DNA of 64,000 nt, from NCBI RefSeq assembly GCF_023667495.1, contig NZ_JAMOZL010000002.1, positions 620,001 to 684,000 of the forward strand, in the 5' to 3' direction. Source of the DNA: Dyadobacter sp. MSC1_007 (GTDB taxonomy: Bacteria; Bacteroidota; Bacteroidia; Cytophagales; Spirosomataceae). Below, one piece after another: positions 7,749-15,876 of the stretch. A model generated the notes under the pieces. The model was not told the DNA's origin. It did not search any database and worked only from the letters and a program-made list of their open reading frames with translations. The position numbers and the translations under genes are program-made. How positions within the stretch are numbered: the first letter of the stretch is position 1; every line of letters starts with the position of its first letter.

Positions 7749-9488
7749 ATGAAAAATATGAGAATTCCCTTCGTATTGTTTTGCCTGATTTCCGTTTCTG
7801 CATTAGCCCAGCGCGACCGCCAGGGGCAGACGCCGGCTAATGGCCACGACCACGCGAAGCACGTGGACGAGAACGAATTTGCACATAACCATCTGGACCA
7901 TATCCAGGCTTACCGGAAAGAAACGGCCTACGTACACAACCTTCCGCCGGCACAGTTCCTCGACGGTATCGGTACCTCCACTTTGAAGATGACCACGAAG
8001 TCGGAGCAAGCTCAGAAATATTTTGCGCAGGGCGTTGCGCTGCTACACGATTTCTGGGATTTTGAGGCGTATCGCTCCTTCAAAGAGGCTATCCGGCTGG
8101 ATTCTTCAGCGGTAATGCCCTACTGGGGACTTTACAGCGCCATCGGCGCGACGGAAGGTACGGAATTCGATGAGGATAAAAAGCTGGCTGTTAACAAGCT
8201 GAAAGCATTAAAAGACAAAGCTAGCGAGCACGAGAAGCTGTATGCCGAAGCCATCCTGCTCCGCGATGCGCCGGGCGAGAACAGCCGGAAAGAATATCAG
8301 CGGAAATTGGAAATCATCGTGCACAAATACCCGGAGGATGTGGATGCCAAGCTTTTTCTGGCATTGAACAAAATGAGCGGCTACGACGTTGACCTGAACC
8401 CGCGCGAAGGCCAGATTTACAGTGAATACCTGCTCCGCGACGTGCTGAAAGCCGATCCCGACAATGCCGGTGCACACCATTACTGGATCCATTTGATGGA
8501 AAACTGCTGCCCGGAGGAGGCTATAAAAAGCGCTGAGAAGATGAAACAGCTCGCTCCTGGCGCCGCGCACATGGTACACATGCCGGGACATGTGTATTAC
8601 AAGCTAGGGCAATATCAGAAAGCACACGAGGCATTTGTAGCGGCAGCCGTAGTGGATTCTGTTTATATGAAAAAACAGGGCATCCCGGAAGTGGACACCT
8701 GGAATTACATTCACAATGTCAACTACCTGCTCTCGAACAGTGCCGAAAACGGGCATTATAAAACGGCGCTTTACTATGCTGAAAAGCTACAAAATATGCC
8801 TGTTTCCAAAGAGCGCAAAGCAAAGTATGAAGGCAGGTTCTTCTACCAGGGCATTGTGGCCCCAGCCAAGATGGAATTGTGTTTTGGTTATTATAAAAAA
8901 GCTGCGGACCGCCTTAAACTGATCAACGACAAGGATAGCATATTTACCGGCAAAGCCATTGCCTATAAGGATGGCTTGTACCTTTTTGCTTTGGGCATGG
9001 ATGCCGTGAAACGCGGCAAAGCCGACGAAGCTAAAAAGTATTCCGACGCGCTCGACGCCCATCTATACCGCAACAGCACGCAATCGTCCCCCGACGATGT
9101 GATCGCCGCCAGACGGCTCGGCGACCTGAACGTGGCGTCGCTGGAATTGCAAGGCTTGATTAAAAGCCTGGAAAACAATGCCGATGAGGCGATTAGGATC
9201 CTGAAAATAGCCCAAAACAAAGAGCATGACCTGGGGTACAGCGAGCCGCCGTCTTATGCGAGACCAGTGCTGATTAGCCTCGGGGAGGTTTACCTGAAAG
9301 CAGGAAAATATGACCTGGCCATCAAGGCCTATGAAGAACTCGCCAAAAAACGCCCGAATAGCGCCAATGCATTATGGGGGCTATACAAAGTTTACAAGCA
9401 AAAAGGCGATGCCGGGAAGGCGAAAGAACTCGCTTCACAACTGAATGAAGTAATCAAATCAGGCGACAAAACGCTTTATCCGCTCTGA
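7749..9488 (+). CDS. Secreted TPR protein with His-rich N-terminus
   Basis: The protein has 579 residues and a signal peptide (to about residue 21, ending SVSALAQ). It is followed by a His-rich stretch (His33, 35, 38, 46, 48, 51) that could bind metal. The rest is built of TPR-like helix pairs, including EQAQKYFAQGVALLHDFWDF near the start and YDLAIKAYEELAKKRPNSAN near the end. The centre has the conserved motifs HHYWIHLME (243-251) and HMVHMPGHVY (274-283), which I know from a family of large secreted TPR proteins of unknown biochemical role. The second Met (7758) is a possible start. It lies on the same strand as the DUF1684 gene but 239 bp away. Confidence 0.8.
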   Translation: MKNMRIPFVLFCLISVSALAQRDRQGQTPANGHDHAKHVDENEFAHNHLDHIQAYRKETAYVHNLPPAQFLDGIGTSTLKMTTKSEQAQKYFAQGVALLHDFWDFEAYRSFKEAIRLDSSAVMPYWGLYSAIGATEGTEFDEDKKLAVNKLKALKDKASEHEKLYAEAILLRDAPGENSRKEYQRKLEIIVHKYPEDVDAKLFLALNKMSGYDVDLNPREGQIYSEYLLRDVLKADPDNAGAHHYWIHLMENCCPEEAIKSAEKMKQLAPGAAHMVHMPGHVYYKLGQYQKAHEAFVAAAVVDSVYMKKQGIPEVDTWNYIHNVNYLLSNSAENGHYKTALYYAEKLQNMPVSKERKAKYEGRFFYQGIVAPAKMELCFGYYKKAADRLKLINDKDSIFTGKAIAYKDGLYLFALGMDAVKRGKADEAKKYSDALDAHLYRNSTQSSPDDVIAARRLGDLNVASLELQGLIKSLENNADEAIRILKIAQNKEHDLGYSEPPSYARPVLISLGEVYLKAGKYDLAIKAYEELAKKRPNSANALWGLYKVYKQKGDAGKAKELASQLNEVIKSGDKTLYPL

Positions 9489-9616
9489 TTACGCATTTAA
9501 GCGGCTACTTACAGCAAAAAGCTGATACACAACCTGGTGCGCCATAACCTGGCACCAAACCAACCACGGGCGTTTGATAAATAGTAAAAATTTTTACAAA
9601 ATATTAAACTACTAAA

Positions 9617-9646
9617 TTGGTAGATTAAATAGTTTAACTAATTTTG
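9617..9646 (+). promoter_or_regulatory. Bacteroidota-type promoter upstream of the DUF1684 gene and sulfur cluster
   Basis: TTG (9617-9619) and TAATTTTG (9639-9646) match the -33 TTG / -7 TAnnTTTG consensus with 19 bp between them, in an AT-rich stretch. Transcription would start near 9653, leaving a leader of about 75 nt before the ATG at 9728. No other promoter this good was seen between here and the SusC gene. Confidence 0.6.
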
Positions 9647-9727
9647 TGCAACAGCCACCACCAAACCACGTATTTCCATGCCCTTTCCGGGTAGGAAGCG
9701 TCTTGTTCATTTAAACCAAAAACTGTA

Positions 9728-10606
9728 ATGAAAAGGCACATTTACAAAATTTTGGGACTGGCGGCTGGCTTGTTCCTTGTTGCATTCAACAGCCACGACG
9801 ATGCTTATGAGGAGCAACTCCGGCAATGGCACGAAAAGCGGATCGAGAGCCTGAAAGCGGAAACGGGATGGCTAAACCTGGCAGGACTGTTTTGGCTCAA
9901 AGAGGGTACCAATACCTTTGGAGGGGCCGAAAAGAACGACATTCTGTTCCCAGCGGACAAAAGCAAGCCCTTCCTGGGTGAGATCGTGCTTCACAAAGAC
10001 AAAGTCACATTAAAAGCAGCGCCGGACGCGCAGATTTTCAACGGCGACCAGCAGGCTACCGAACTGGATATTCTTCCGGAAGGCAAGCCGGTTACACTCA
10101 AACACGGGCCATTGAGATGGTTCATAATCAAACGGGGCGACAAGTACGCGGTCCGTCTCCGTGATCTGGAAAGCGAGTTTTTGAAAGGATTTACAGGTAT
10201 TGAAAGGTATCCGGTGCAGGACAAATGGCGGGTTAAGGCGCAATTCGTGCCTACCAAAGGCCGCACCGTATCGATCACGGACATTACCGGCCGCACCGAC
10301 GATCAGGTGTCGCCCGGGAAACTGGTATTCACCGTCGATGGGAAAGAGTACAATCTGGACGCTGTCGGCAGGCCCGAAAACCTGTTCATCATCTTCGCGG
10401 ATCAAACCAATAAGCACGAAACCTACGGCTCAGGCCGCTTTTTGTACTCATCCGTTGAGCCGGACGGTACTGCCTGGCTCGATTTCAACAAAGCCATCAA
10501 CCCGCCCTGCGCATTCTCACCTTATGCCACTTGCCCGCTGCCACCAAAGCAAAACAAACTGACTTTGGCCGTTTCAGCAGGTGAAAAACGCTACGGAGAG
10601 CATTAA
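9728..10606 (+). CDS. DUF1684 domain protein
   Basis: A 292-residue protein with an N-terminal hydrophobic signal (ILGLAAGLFLVAFNSHDD) and no lipobox Cys. The DUF1684 hallmark motifs are present: QWHEKRIESLKAETGWLNLA with GLFWL near the start, RYPVQDKWRVKA in the middle and, near the end, FNKAINPPCAFSPYATCPLP, whose two Cys are conserved in the family. The activity of the family is unknown. It is the first gene after the promoter at 9617 and is followed by a strong hairpin 69 bp before the SusC start, so it may share its transcript with the SusC operon by read-through. Confidence 0.85.
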   Translation: MKRHIYKILGLAAGLFLVAFNSHDDAYEEQLRQWHEKRIESLKAETGWLNLAGLFWLKEGTNTFGGAEKNDILFPADKSKPFLGEIVLHKDKVTLKAAPDAQIFNGDQQATELDILPEGKPVTLKHGPLRWFIIKRGDKYAVRLRDLESEFLKGFTGIERYPVQDKWRVKAQFVPTKGRTVSITDITGRTDDQVSPGKLVFTVDGKEYNLDAVGRPENLFIIFADQTNKHETYGSGRFLYSSVEPDGTAWLDFNKAINPPCAFSPYATCPLPPKQNKLTLAVSAGEKRYGEH

Positions 10607-10615
10607 AATCCCCGA

Positions 10616-10650
10616 CACGGGAATCGCCCCGCGTTTTCCCGTGCCTTTTT
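10616..10650 (+). terminator. Terminator or attenuator hairpin just before SusC
   Basis: An 8-bp perfect stem, CACGGGAA (10616-10623) with TTCCCGTG (10636-10643), is followed by CCTTTTT. Only 24 bp separate the T-run from the SusC ATG at 10675, which is too little for a separate Bacteroidota promoter with a leader. Confidence 0.65.
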
Positions 10651-10674
10651 CACTCCACAAATCAACACCATATC

Positions 10675-13600
10675 ATGATGATAGAACATTACGCTATTCG
10701 ATTACGTATACTTATATGCGGTAGGCTTGGAAGTGTAGCGTGGGCAGTAATACTATTTGGCCTGACAACGCAGGAAATCCATGCTTCCAATCTCCCCGTT
10801 TTTACTGCCGCGCCGGTCGACAGGCACATCTCAGGCGTGATCCGCGACAAAGACTCGGGGCAGCCGTTGCCCGGCGTGTCGGTGATCATCAAAGGCTCTT
10901 CGAATGGCACCATTACCGATCAGGATGGCAAGTATCAACTTAACGCACCGGAAAATGCGACTTTGGTGATTTCCTTCATCGGGTATTCCAGCATTGAGAA
11001 GGCGATCGGGGGACAAACGCAGCTTTCCGTTGACCTGAGCGCTGATACGCGGCAATTGAGCGAACTGGTGGTGATCGGGTATGGTACCCAAACCAAATCC
11101 GAGTTTACAGGTTCGGCAGTGCGTTTGAAAGGAGAAGCCATCAAAGAGCAGCCTATACAGAGCTTCGACCAGGGGCTGGCAGGCCGTGCGGCCGGTGTGA
11201 GCATCTCGCAGCCGAATGGCGTACTGAATAACCCGCCGGTGATCCGTATCCGCGGCGTTAACTCCATCTCATTGAGCTCTTATCCATTGGTGGTAGTCGA
11301 CGGCATTCCCATTAACACCGGGAACGTTTCAACGAGCACGGCGGTGCCCAATAATCCGCTTGGGGACATTAATCCGGCTGATATCGAGTCGATCGATGTG
11401 CTGAAAGATGCCGCCTCGACCTCCATTTATGGCTCCCGTGCCGCTGCGGGGGTGCTTTTGATCACTACCAAACGTGGGAAGACGGGTAAGCCGAGGATCA
11501 ATATCGAATCATGGGCCGGAGTGTCGGAAGTTACGCGACTCCCCAAGCTTTTGAATGCGGAACAATATATAGCCATTAAAAACGAGGCGGTATTGAATGC
11601 CAAGATCCTGGGAGGCAACGAGCACAATGACAAGGTGCCATCCGCATTGTTTTTCCCAAACCTCAATCCCGACGGCACGCCGATTGACACACGTTGGTAC
11701 GACTATATTTACCGTACAGGTGTTTCACAAAACCATAATCTAAGCGTTTCAGGCGGTACTCAGAGCACTACTTATTATTTCTCTGCCAATTACAGCAAGC
11801 AAAACGGTTTTTTGAAAGCCAACGAGTTCGACCGCAAATCGGCGCGTTTTAATATCGATCAGGAAGTGAACCGGTGGCTCAAACTGAACGGAAGTGTTTC
11901 CTATAATACCACAAACAATGCTTCCCCTTATGCAGGATCGCTGCCGGGTTCGAACTTCTTCCTGGTCGGCCTCGCACGTCTCGCCATTGCATTGCCGCCC
12001 AACGTGCCTGCGTATAACCCCGACGGTTCATACAATATCAGCACAGCCAGTCCGAATACCATTGGCATGGGGAACAATCTGGTTGTCAGCAACTGGGGTA
12101 ACCCGGTGGCGCAGCTGGACAAGAACCATTATACTTCTGCCAATGACCGCATTATCGGCAGCTTCGCGGCGACGGCTCAAATCCTGAAAAACCTTCAATT
12201 CAGGACGAGCTATGCCATCGACCGGCTGAGAACAGAGACCAAAACATTCGATAGCGCATTGCAGGGCAATGGCTATTCTACGAAAGGTAATGCAGTGAAT
12301 GTGTCGGCGCTCCGCGACAACTGGAACTGGACCAACACGCTCACATTCACACCTACATTTGGCAAGCATTCGGTGTCGGTGCTGGCGGGTTACGATGTGC
12401 AGAAATTCAGTAATTCGGCTTGGGGCGCTTCCCGCTCGCAGGGTACTGACCCGTTTTTTGAAAATTATCAGGGCAACTGGGGCTCCATTACCACTTCCGG
12501 CAACGAGCTCGACAAACGTGCTTACCTGTCGTACTTTTCACGCGTCAGCTACGATCTCGCCAAGAAGTATTTTGTGACTGTCAATTTCCGGCGGGATGGT
12601 AATTCGGCATTGGGTCTGGATAAAAAATATGGAAACTTCGGCGGCATTTCGGCGGGCTGGGCATTGTCGGAGGAGGGGTTTTACAAAACCCTGGGACTGG
12701 CTACGGTGCTGAACTCGGTGAAACTGCGGGCGAGCTGGGGACGGGTTGGCAATGGGAATATCAGCAATGCATTCGGTTCACTGGAATTGTATAATGGTGG
12801 TTTGTACGGCAGTGCGCCTAGCTGGGCAATCTCGCAGGCAGGCAACTCAGATCTTGGTTGGGAAACCAGCCGGCAAACCAATATCGGGGCTGATCTCGGA
12901 CTGCTTGACGACCGGATCCAACTCGATCTTACCTACTTCGATAACAATGTGGATGGTCTTATCCTGAGCGCCCCACAGGCCATTTCGAAAGGCATTCCAA
13001 GCAATTCCATTCTCCGCAATGTAGGCGCAATGTATAACCGCGGCATCGAACTGGGGATCTCGGGAACGATCGTCCGCTCGGGCGAATTCTCATGGAACGC
13101 CTCATTGAATTTTACCAGGCTGAAAAATAAGGTAACCGCATTGTCGGATGGCAATACCGACATTGTGGGCACTACACACGTAGCCTACGAAACTACCAAT
13201 GTAACACGGGTAGGGCATTCGGTAGGTAGTTTGTATGGTGCCAAAACAGCGGGCGTCAATCCTGAAAATGGTCGCCGGATCTTTATCAATGCCAAAGGCG
13301 AAAAGGTGCAATACAGCCAGGTTGTCGGCCCTGGTGAAAGCAACTGGACTTACCTGGACGGCAAAAAGGCGGCAGCCATTACCGGCGCCGACTATTACCT
13401 GATAGGCAATGCACTTCCGAAATGGTATGGCGGTTTCTCGAACAATTTCAAATACGGGGCATTCGATGCATCGGTGAACTTCACCTACTCCGGCGGTAAT
13501 CAGGTCATGAATGGAACCCGGGCCACTTTGCTCGACCAGCGCGCTTACAACAACTCGACCGAGATCCTGCAACGCTGGCAAAAGCCCGGGGATGTGACCG

Positions 13601-13920
13601 ACATTCCAAGACTGGTGTACAACGACCAGCTTTCGAGCGGCTCGTCGTTCCCGGTTTCTACCAATGCGGAAAAAGCGGATTTCCTGCGTTTGCAAAATCT
13701 TTCTCTTGGCTACCGTTTGCCTGCGTCGGTGTTCGGGAATGCGGGTATCGGGCCGGTCCGCATTTATGCACAAGGTTCGAACCTGTTCCTGCTGACGAGC
13801 TACAATGGTACCGATCCTGAATCGTCAGTGAATGGCAACTCCAACACGACGCCGGGCATCGAGAAGAACTCGGTAGGGCAGGCCCGGACCTTTACACTGG
13901 GTGTGAATTTAAGTTTTTAA
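10675..13920 (+). CDS. SusC/RagA family TonB-linked outer-membrane transporter (first pair)
   Basis: The protein has 1081 residues. After an N-terminal signal region come a carboxypeptidase-like regulatory domain (about 51-130: ISGVIRDKDSGQPLPGVSV ... LVISFIGYSS), a TonB-box-like segment (LSELVVIGYGTQ), the plug (about 145-255, with PLVVVDGIPI, INPADIESIDVLKDAAS, IYGSRAAAGVLLITTKRG) and a long 22-strand-type barrel ending in the aromatic ARTFTLGVNLSF. It imports a ligand caught by its SusD partner, powered by TonB/ExbBD. It starts a run of nine plus-strand genes. The substrate is not predictable from sequence, and no glycoside hydrolase lies nearby. Confidence 0.92.
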   Translation: MMIEHYAIRLRILICGRLGSVAWAVILFGLTTQEIHASNLPVFTAAPVDRHISGVIRDKDSGQPLPGVSVIIKGSSNGTITDQDGKYQLNAPENATLVISFIGYSSIEKAIGGQTQLSVDLSADTRQLSELVVIGYGTQTKSEFTGSAVRLKGEAIKEQPIQSFDQGLAGRAAGVSISQPNGVLNNPPVIRIRGVNSISLSSYPLVVVDGIPINTGNVSTSTAVPNNPLGDINPADIESIDVLKDAASTSIYGSRAAAGVLLITTKRGKTGKPRINIESWAGVSEVTRLPKLLNAEQYIAIKNEAVLNAKILGGNEHNDKVPSALFFPNLNPDGTPIDTRWYDYIYRTGVSQNHNLSVSGGTQSTTYYFSANYSKQNGFLKANEFDRKSARFNIDQEVNRWLKLNGSVSYNTTNNASPYAGSLPGSNFFLVGLARLAIALPPNVPAYNPDGSYNISTASPNTIGMGNNLVVSNWGNPVAQLDKNHYTSANDRIIGSFAATAQILKNLQFRTSYAIDRLRTETKTFDSALQGNGYSTKGNAVNVSALRDNWNWTNTLTFTPTFGKHSVSVLAGYDVQKFSNSAWGASRSQGTDPFFENYQGNWGSITTSGNELDKRAYLSYFSRVSYDLAKKYFVTVNFRRDGNSALGLDKKYGNFGGISAGWALSEEGFYKTLGLATVLNSVKLRASWGRVGNGNISNAFGSLELYNGGLYGSAPSWAISQAGNSDLGWETSRQTNIGADLGLLDDRIQLDLTYFDNNVDGLILSAPQAISKGIPSNSILRNVGAMYNRGIELGISGTIVRSGEFSWNASLNFTRLKNKVTALSDGNTDIVGTTHVAYETTNVTRVGHSVGSLYGAKTAGVNPENGRRIFINAKGEKVQYSQVVGPGESNWTYLDGKKAAAITGADYYLIGNALPKWYGGFSNNFKYGAFDASVNFTYSGGNQVMNGTRATLLDQRAYNNSTEILQRWQKPGDVTDIPRLVYNDQLSSGSSFPVSTNAEKADFLRLQNLSLGYRLPASVFGNAGIGPVRIYAQGSNLFLLTSYNGTDPESSVNGNSNTTPGIEKNSVGQARTFTLGVNLSF

Positions 13921-13938
13921 CCAAGAGGTATTATCAAA

Positions 13939-15399
13939 ATGAATATATTCAACAAAATAGGCCGTAAATCGCTCGGATGGGGTTTTTCTGTCGCATTTGC
14001 ATTGCTGCTGCCTTCGTGCGATTCCGACGACCTGCTCCACCCTGTGCCTGAAACGTCCATTACCGGAGCCAATGCATTCGATACACCGGAGCGCATTCTC
14101 GGGCTGGTCAATGGCGTCTATAAATCGGCGAAAGGCGGCAATTTTTACGGCGGGAATTATTATACCTATTCCGAAGTAAGAGGAGAGGAGTTCATCAACC
14201 GAACCAGCAACACTTTCACCGCATTCGAGGCCTGGAACCACACGCTGAATGCAAGTTCTAATTTCATTGCCGGTTTTTGGGCCACTGGTTATGAGACCAT
14301 TAACAATGCCAATATTCTTATCAAAGGCATTGGCGAGCATCCAGGTGTGGTCAGTGAAACGCTGGCCAAACAGTATGTGGCCGAGGCGAAATTCGTGCGT
14401 GCGTTGAGCTATTTCGCACTTGTAACCGCCTACGCACGTCCATATAATGAGGATCAGGGCGCTTCCAAAGGGCTGCCGCTCAGGCTGCAAGCCGAAACGA
14501 CCACAGCTAACAACGACCTGAAACGGAGCACCGTTGCTGAGATTTATGCACAGATCATCCAAGATCTCGATGAAGCCGAGCCGGGTCTGCCTTTGAATTA
14601 CAGCACCGCACTGCTCAATACCACCCGTGCGCATCGTAACACTGCTATTGCCCTTAAAACCAGGGTTTATCTGAACAGTGGAAAGTATGCGAAGGTGATT
14701 GAAGAGGCGAAAAAGATCGTTTCAGGCGAAGCGCCATTTACCGCGGCGACGGGGGTTAATCATAAACTGGAAAACATTACCGAGATTTTCACCACCAACT
14801 ACACCAGCAGCGAGTCGATCCTTTCGGTACCGATGACGGAGCTGGACAATGTGACCGGCCAGACCTCCTTTCCCTATGTGATCAATGCGAATTCGGAGTA
14901 TAACCTCAACCCGGCCGGTATCTGGGGCGATACCGAATGGCGGGCTTCCGATCTCCGCCGCAAGTTCGCACGCACGGCGTCGGGCGTTCAGTTTCTGACC
15001 AAGTATGCGAAACCATCGCCTTTTCTGGATTATCTGCCCATTCTGCGGTATTCGGAAGTGTTGCTCAACTATGCCGAAGCGGCAGCCAGGACAGGCGATC
15101 TCACGACAGCATTGGCATTGCTGAAAGCCGTAAGAAACCGCTCGGACGCGGGTTATACTTTCCCGAAAGAAGCGACCGGTACACGGCAGGCACTTCTCGC
15201 GACGATCTTGAAGGAACGCCGGATCGAGTTACTGGGCGAAGGTTTTCGCTCCAACGACATTGTGCGAAACCTGGCGCCATTCCCTGCCAAATCAGGCAAC
15301 GGGCTCGTCGCACCCGAAGTGGTTCCTTCGCAGGCCAACTACGTGTTTCCCCTGCCGAATACTGAAATCGTAACCAACAAGCTGCTTCTGGCAGATTAA
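13939..15399 (+). CDS. SusD/RagB family outer-membrane lipoprotein (first pair)
   Basis: A 486-residue lipoprotein whose lipobox Cys27 follows FALLLPS. SusD hallmarks are present: an N-terminal NGVYKSAKGGNFYG region, the TPR-like helices (YVAEAKFVRALSYFALVTAY, TVAEIYAQIIQDLDEAE, AIALKTRVYLNSGKY) and the C-terminal YSEVLLNYAEAAARTGD and KERRIELLGEGFRSND segments. It forms the surface lid of the SusC barrel and captures the substrate. The 18-bp gap to SusC indicates co-transcription and translational proximity. Confidence 0.92.
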   Translation: MNIFNKIGRKSLGWGFSVAFALLLPSCDSDDLLHPVPETSITGANAFDTPERILGLVNGVYKSAKGGNFYGGNYYTYSEVRGEEFINRTSNTFTAFEAWNHTLNASSNFIAGFWATGYETINNANILIKGIGEHPGVVSETLAKQYVAEAKFVRALSYFALVTAYARPYNEDQGASKGLPLRLQAETTTANNDLKRSTVAEIYAQIIQDLDEAEPGLPLNYSTALLNTTRAHRNTAIALKTRVYLNSGKYAKVIEEAKKIVSGEAPFTAATGVNHKLENITEIFTTNYTSSESILSVPMTELDNVTGQTSFPYVINANSEYNLNPAGIWGDTEWRASDLRRKFARTASGVQFLTKYAKPSPFLDYLPILRYSEVLLNYAEAAARTGDLTTALALLKAVRNRSDAGYTFPKEATGTRQALLATILKERRIELLGEGFRSNDIVRNLAPFPAKSGNGLVAPEVVPSQANYVFPLPNTEIVTNKLLLAD

Positions 15400-15421
15400 A
15401 AGTCCATATCCCTTAATACTC

Positions 15422-15862
15422 ATGAAAAAACTGACCTATCTGATTTTCCTGTTTTTTGTCTCGGCACTCGCCGTTCAGGCCCAGCATGCGGCTCCTCAAA
15501 ATATTGAAAAACCCGACGACCATGCATTGGCCAGGATCAAAGCGGGCAAAGCCTATCTCGTAGACGTCCGCACGCCCGAGGAATTTAACGGCGGCCATTT
15601 GCAATACGCGACCAATATCAATTTCAATAGTCCGGAGTTCAAAGCCCAGATCGGCAAACTCGATAAAAACAAGCCGGTATATCTCTATTGCCGGTCGGGC
15701 AACCGCAGCGGTAAAGCTGCGGACACGCTTAAAACGCTGGGTTTTCACTCGTATCACAACATAGGCGGCTTCGAACAATTGAAAGCCGAAGGTTTCCCGG
15801 CCGAGCAACTTCAAACAAGCGCGAAGGAACAGGGCATTAGCCAACCAGGTAGTGGTAATTAA
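15422..15862 (+). CDS. Secreted single-domain rhodanese
   Basis: The protein has 146 residues with a signal peptide (MKKLTYLIFLFFVSALAVQA) and one rhodanese domain. VDVRTPEEFNGGHL is at 47-60 and the active-site loop CRSGNRS begins at Cys90, so the persulfide-forming cysteine is intact. Rhodaneses move sulfane sulfur from donors such as thiosulfate to acceptors. A periplasmic version lying between two SusC/SusD pairs and upstream of a sulfite dehydrogenase suggests that it handles sulfur released from an imported compound; this is inference. The gap to the following SusC is 14 bp. Confidence 0.88.
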   Translation: MKKLTYLIFLFFVSALAVQAQHAAPQNIEKPDDHALARIKAGKAYLVDVRTPEEFNGGHLQYATNINFNSPEFKAQIGKLDKNKPVYLYCRSGNRSGKAADTLKTLGFHSYHNIGGFEQLKAEGFPAEQLQTSAKEQGISQPGSGN

Positions 15863-15876
15863 ATTAAAACTGAGGT

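Noticed and set aside
9510..9570. Hairpin TGGTGC...GCACCA after the TPR gene
   Set aside because: Only a 6-bp stem and no T-run, so not called as a terminator.
13102..13773. 223-codon minus-strand frame inside the first SusC gene
   Set aside because: Antisense shadow of a GC-rich barrel region; the SusC reading is unambiguous.
13909..14634. 241-codon minus-strand frame inside the first SusD gene
   Set aside because: Antisense shadow; no domain, while the SusD protein is full length.
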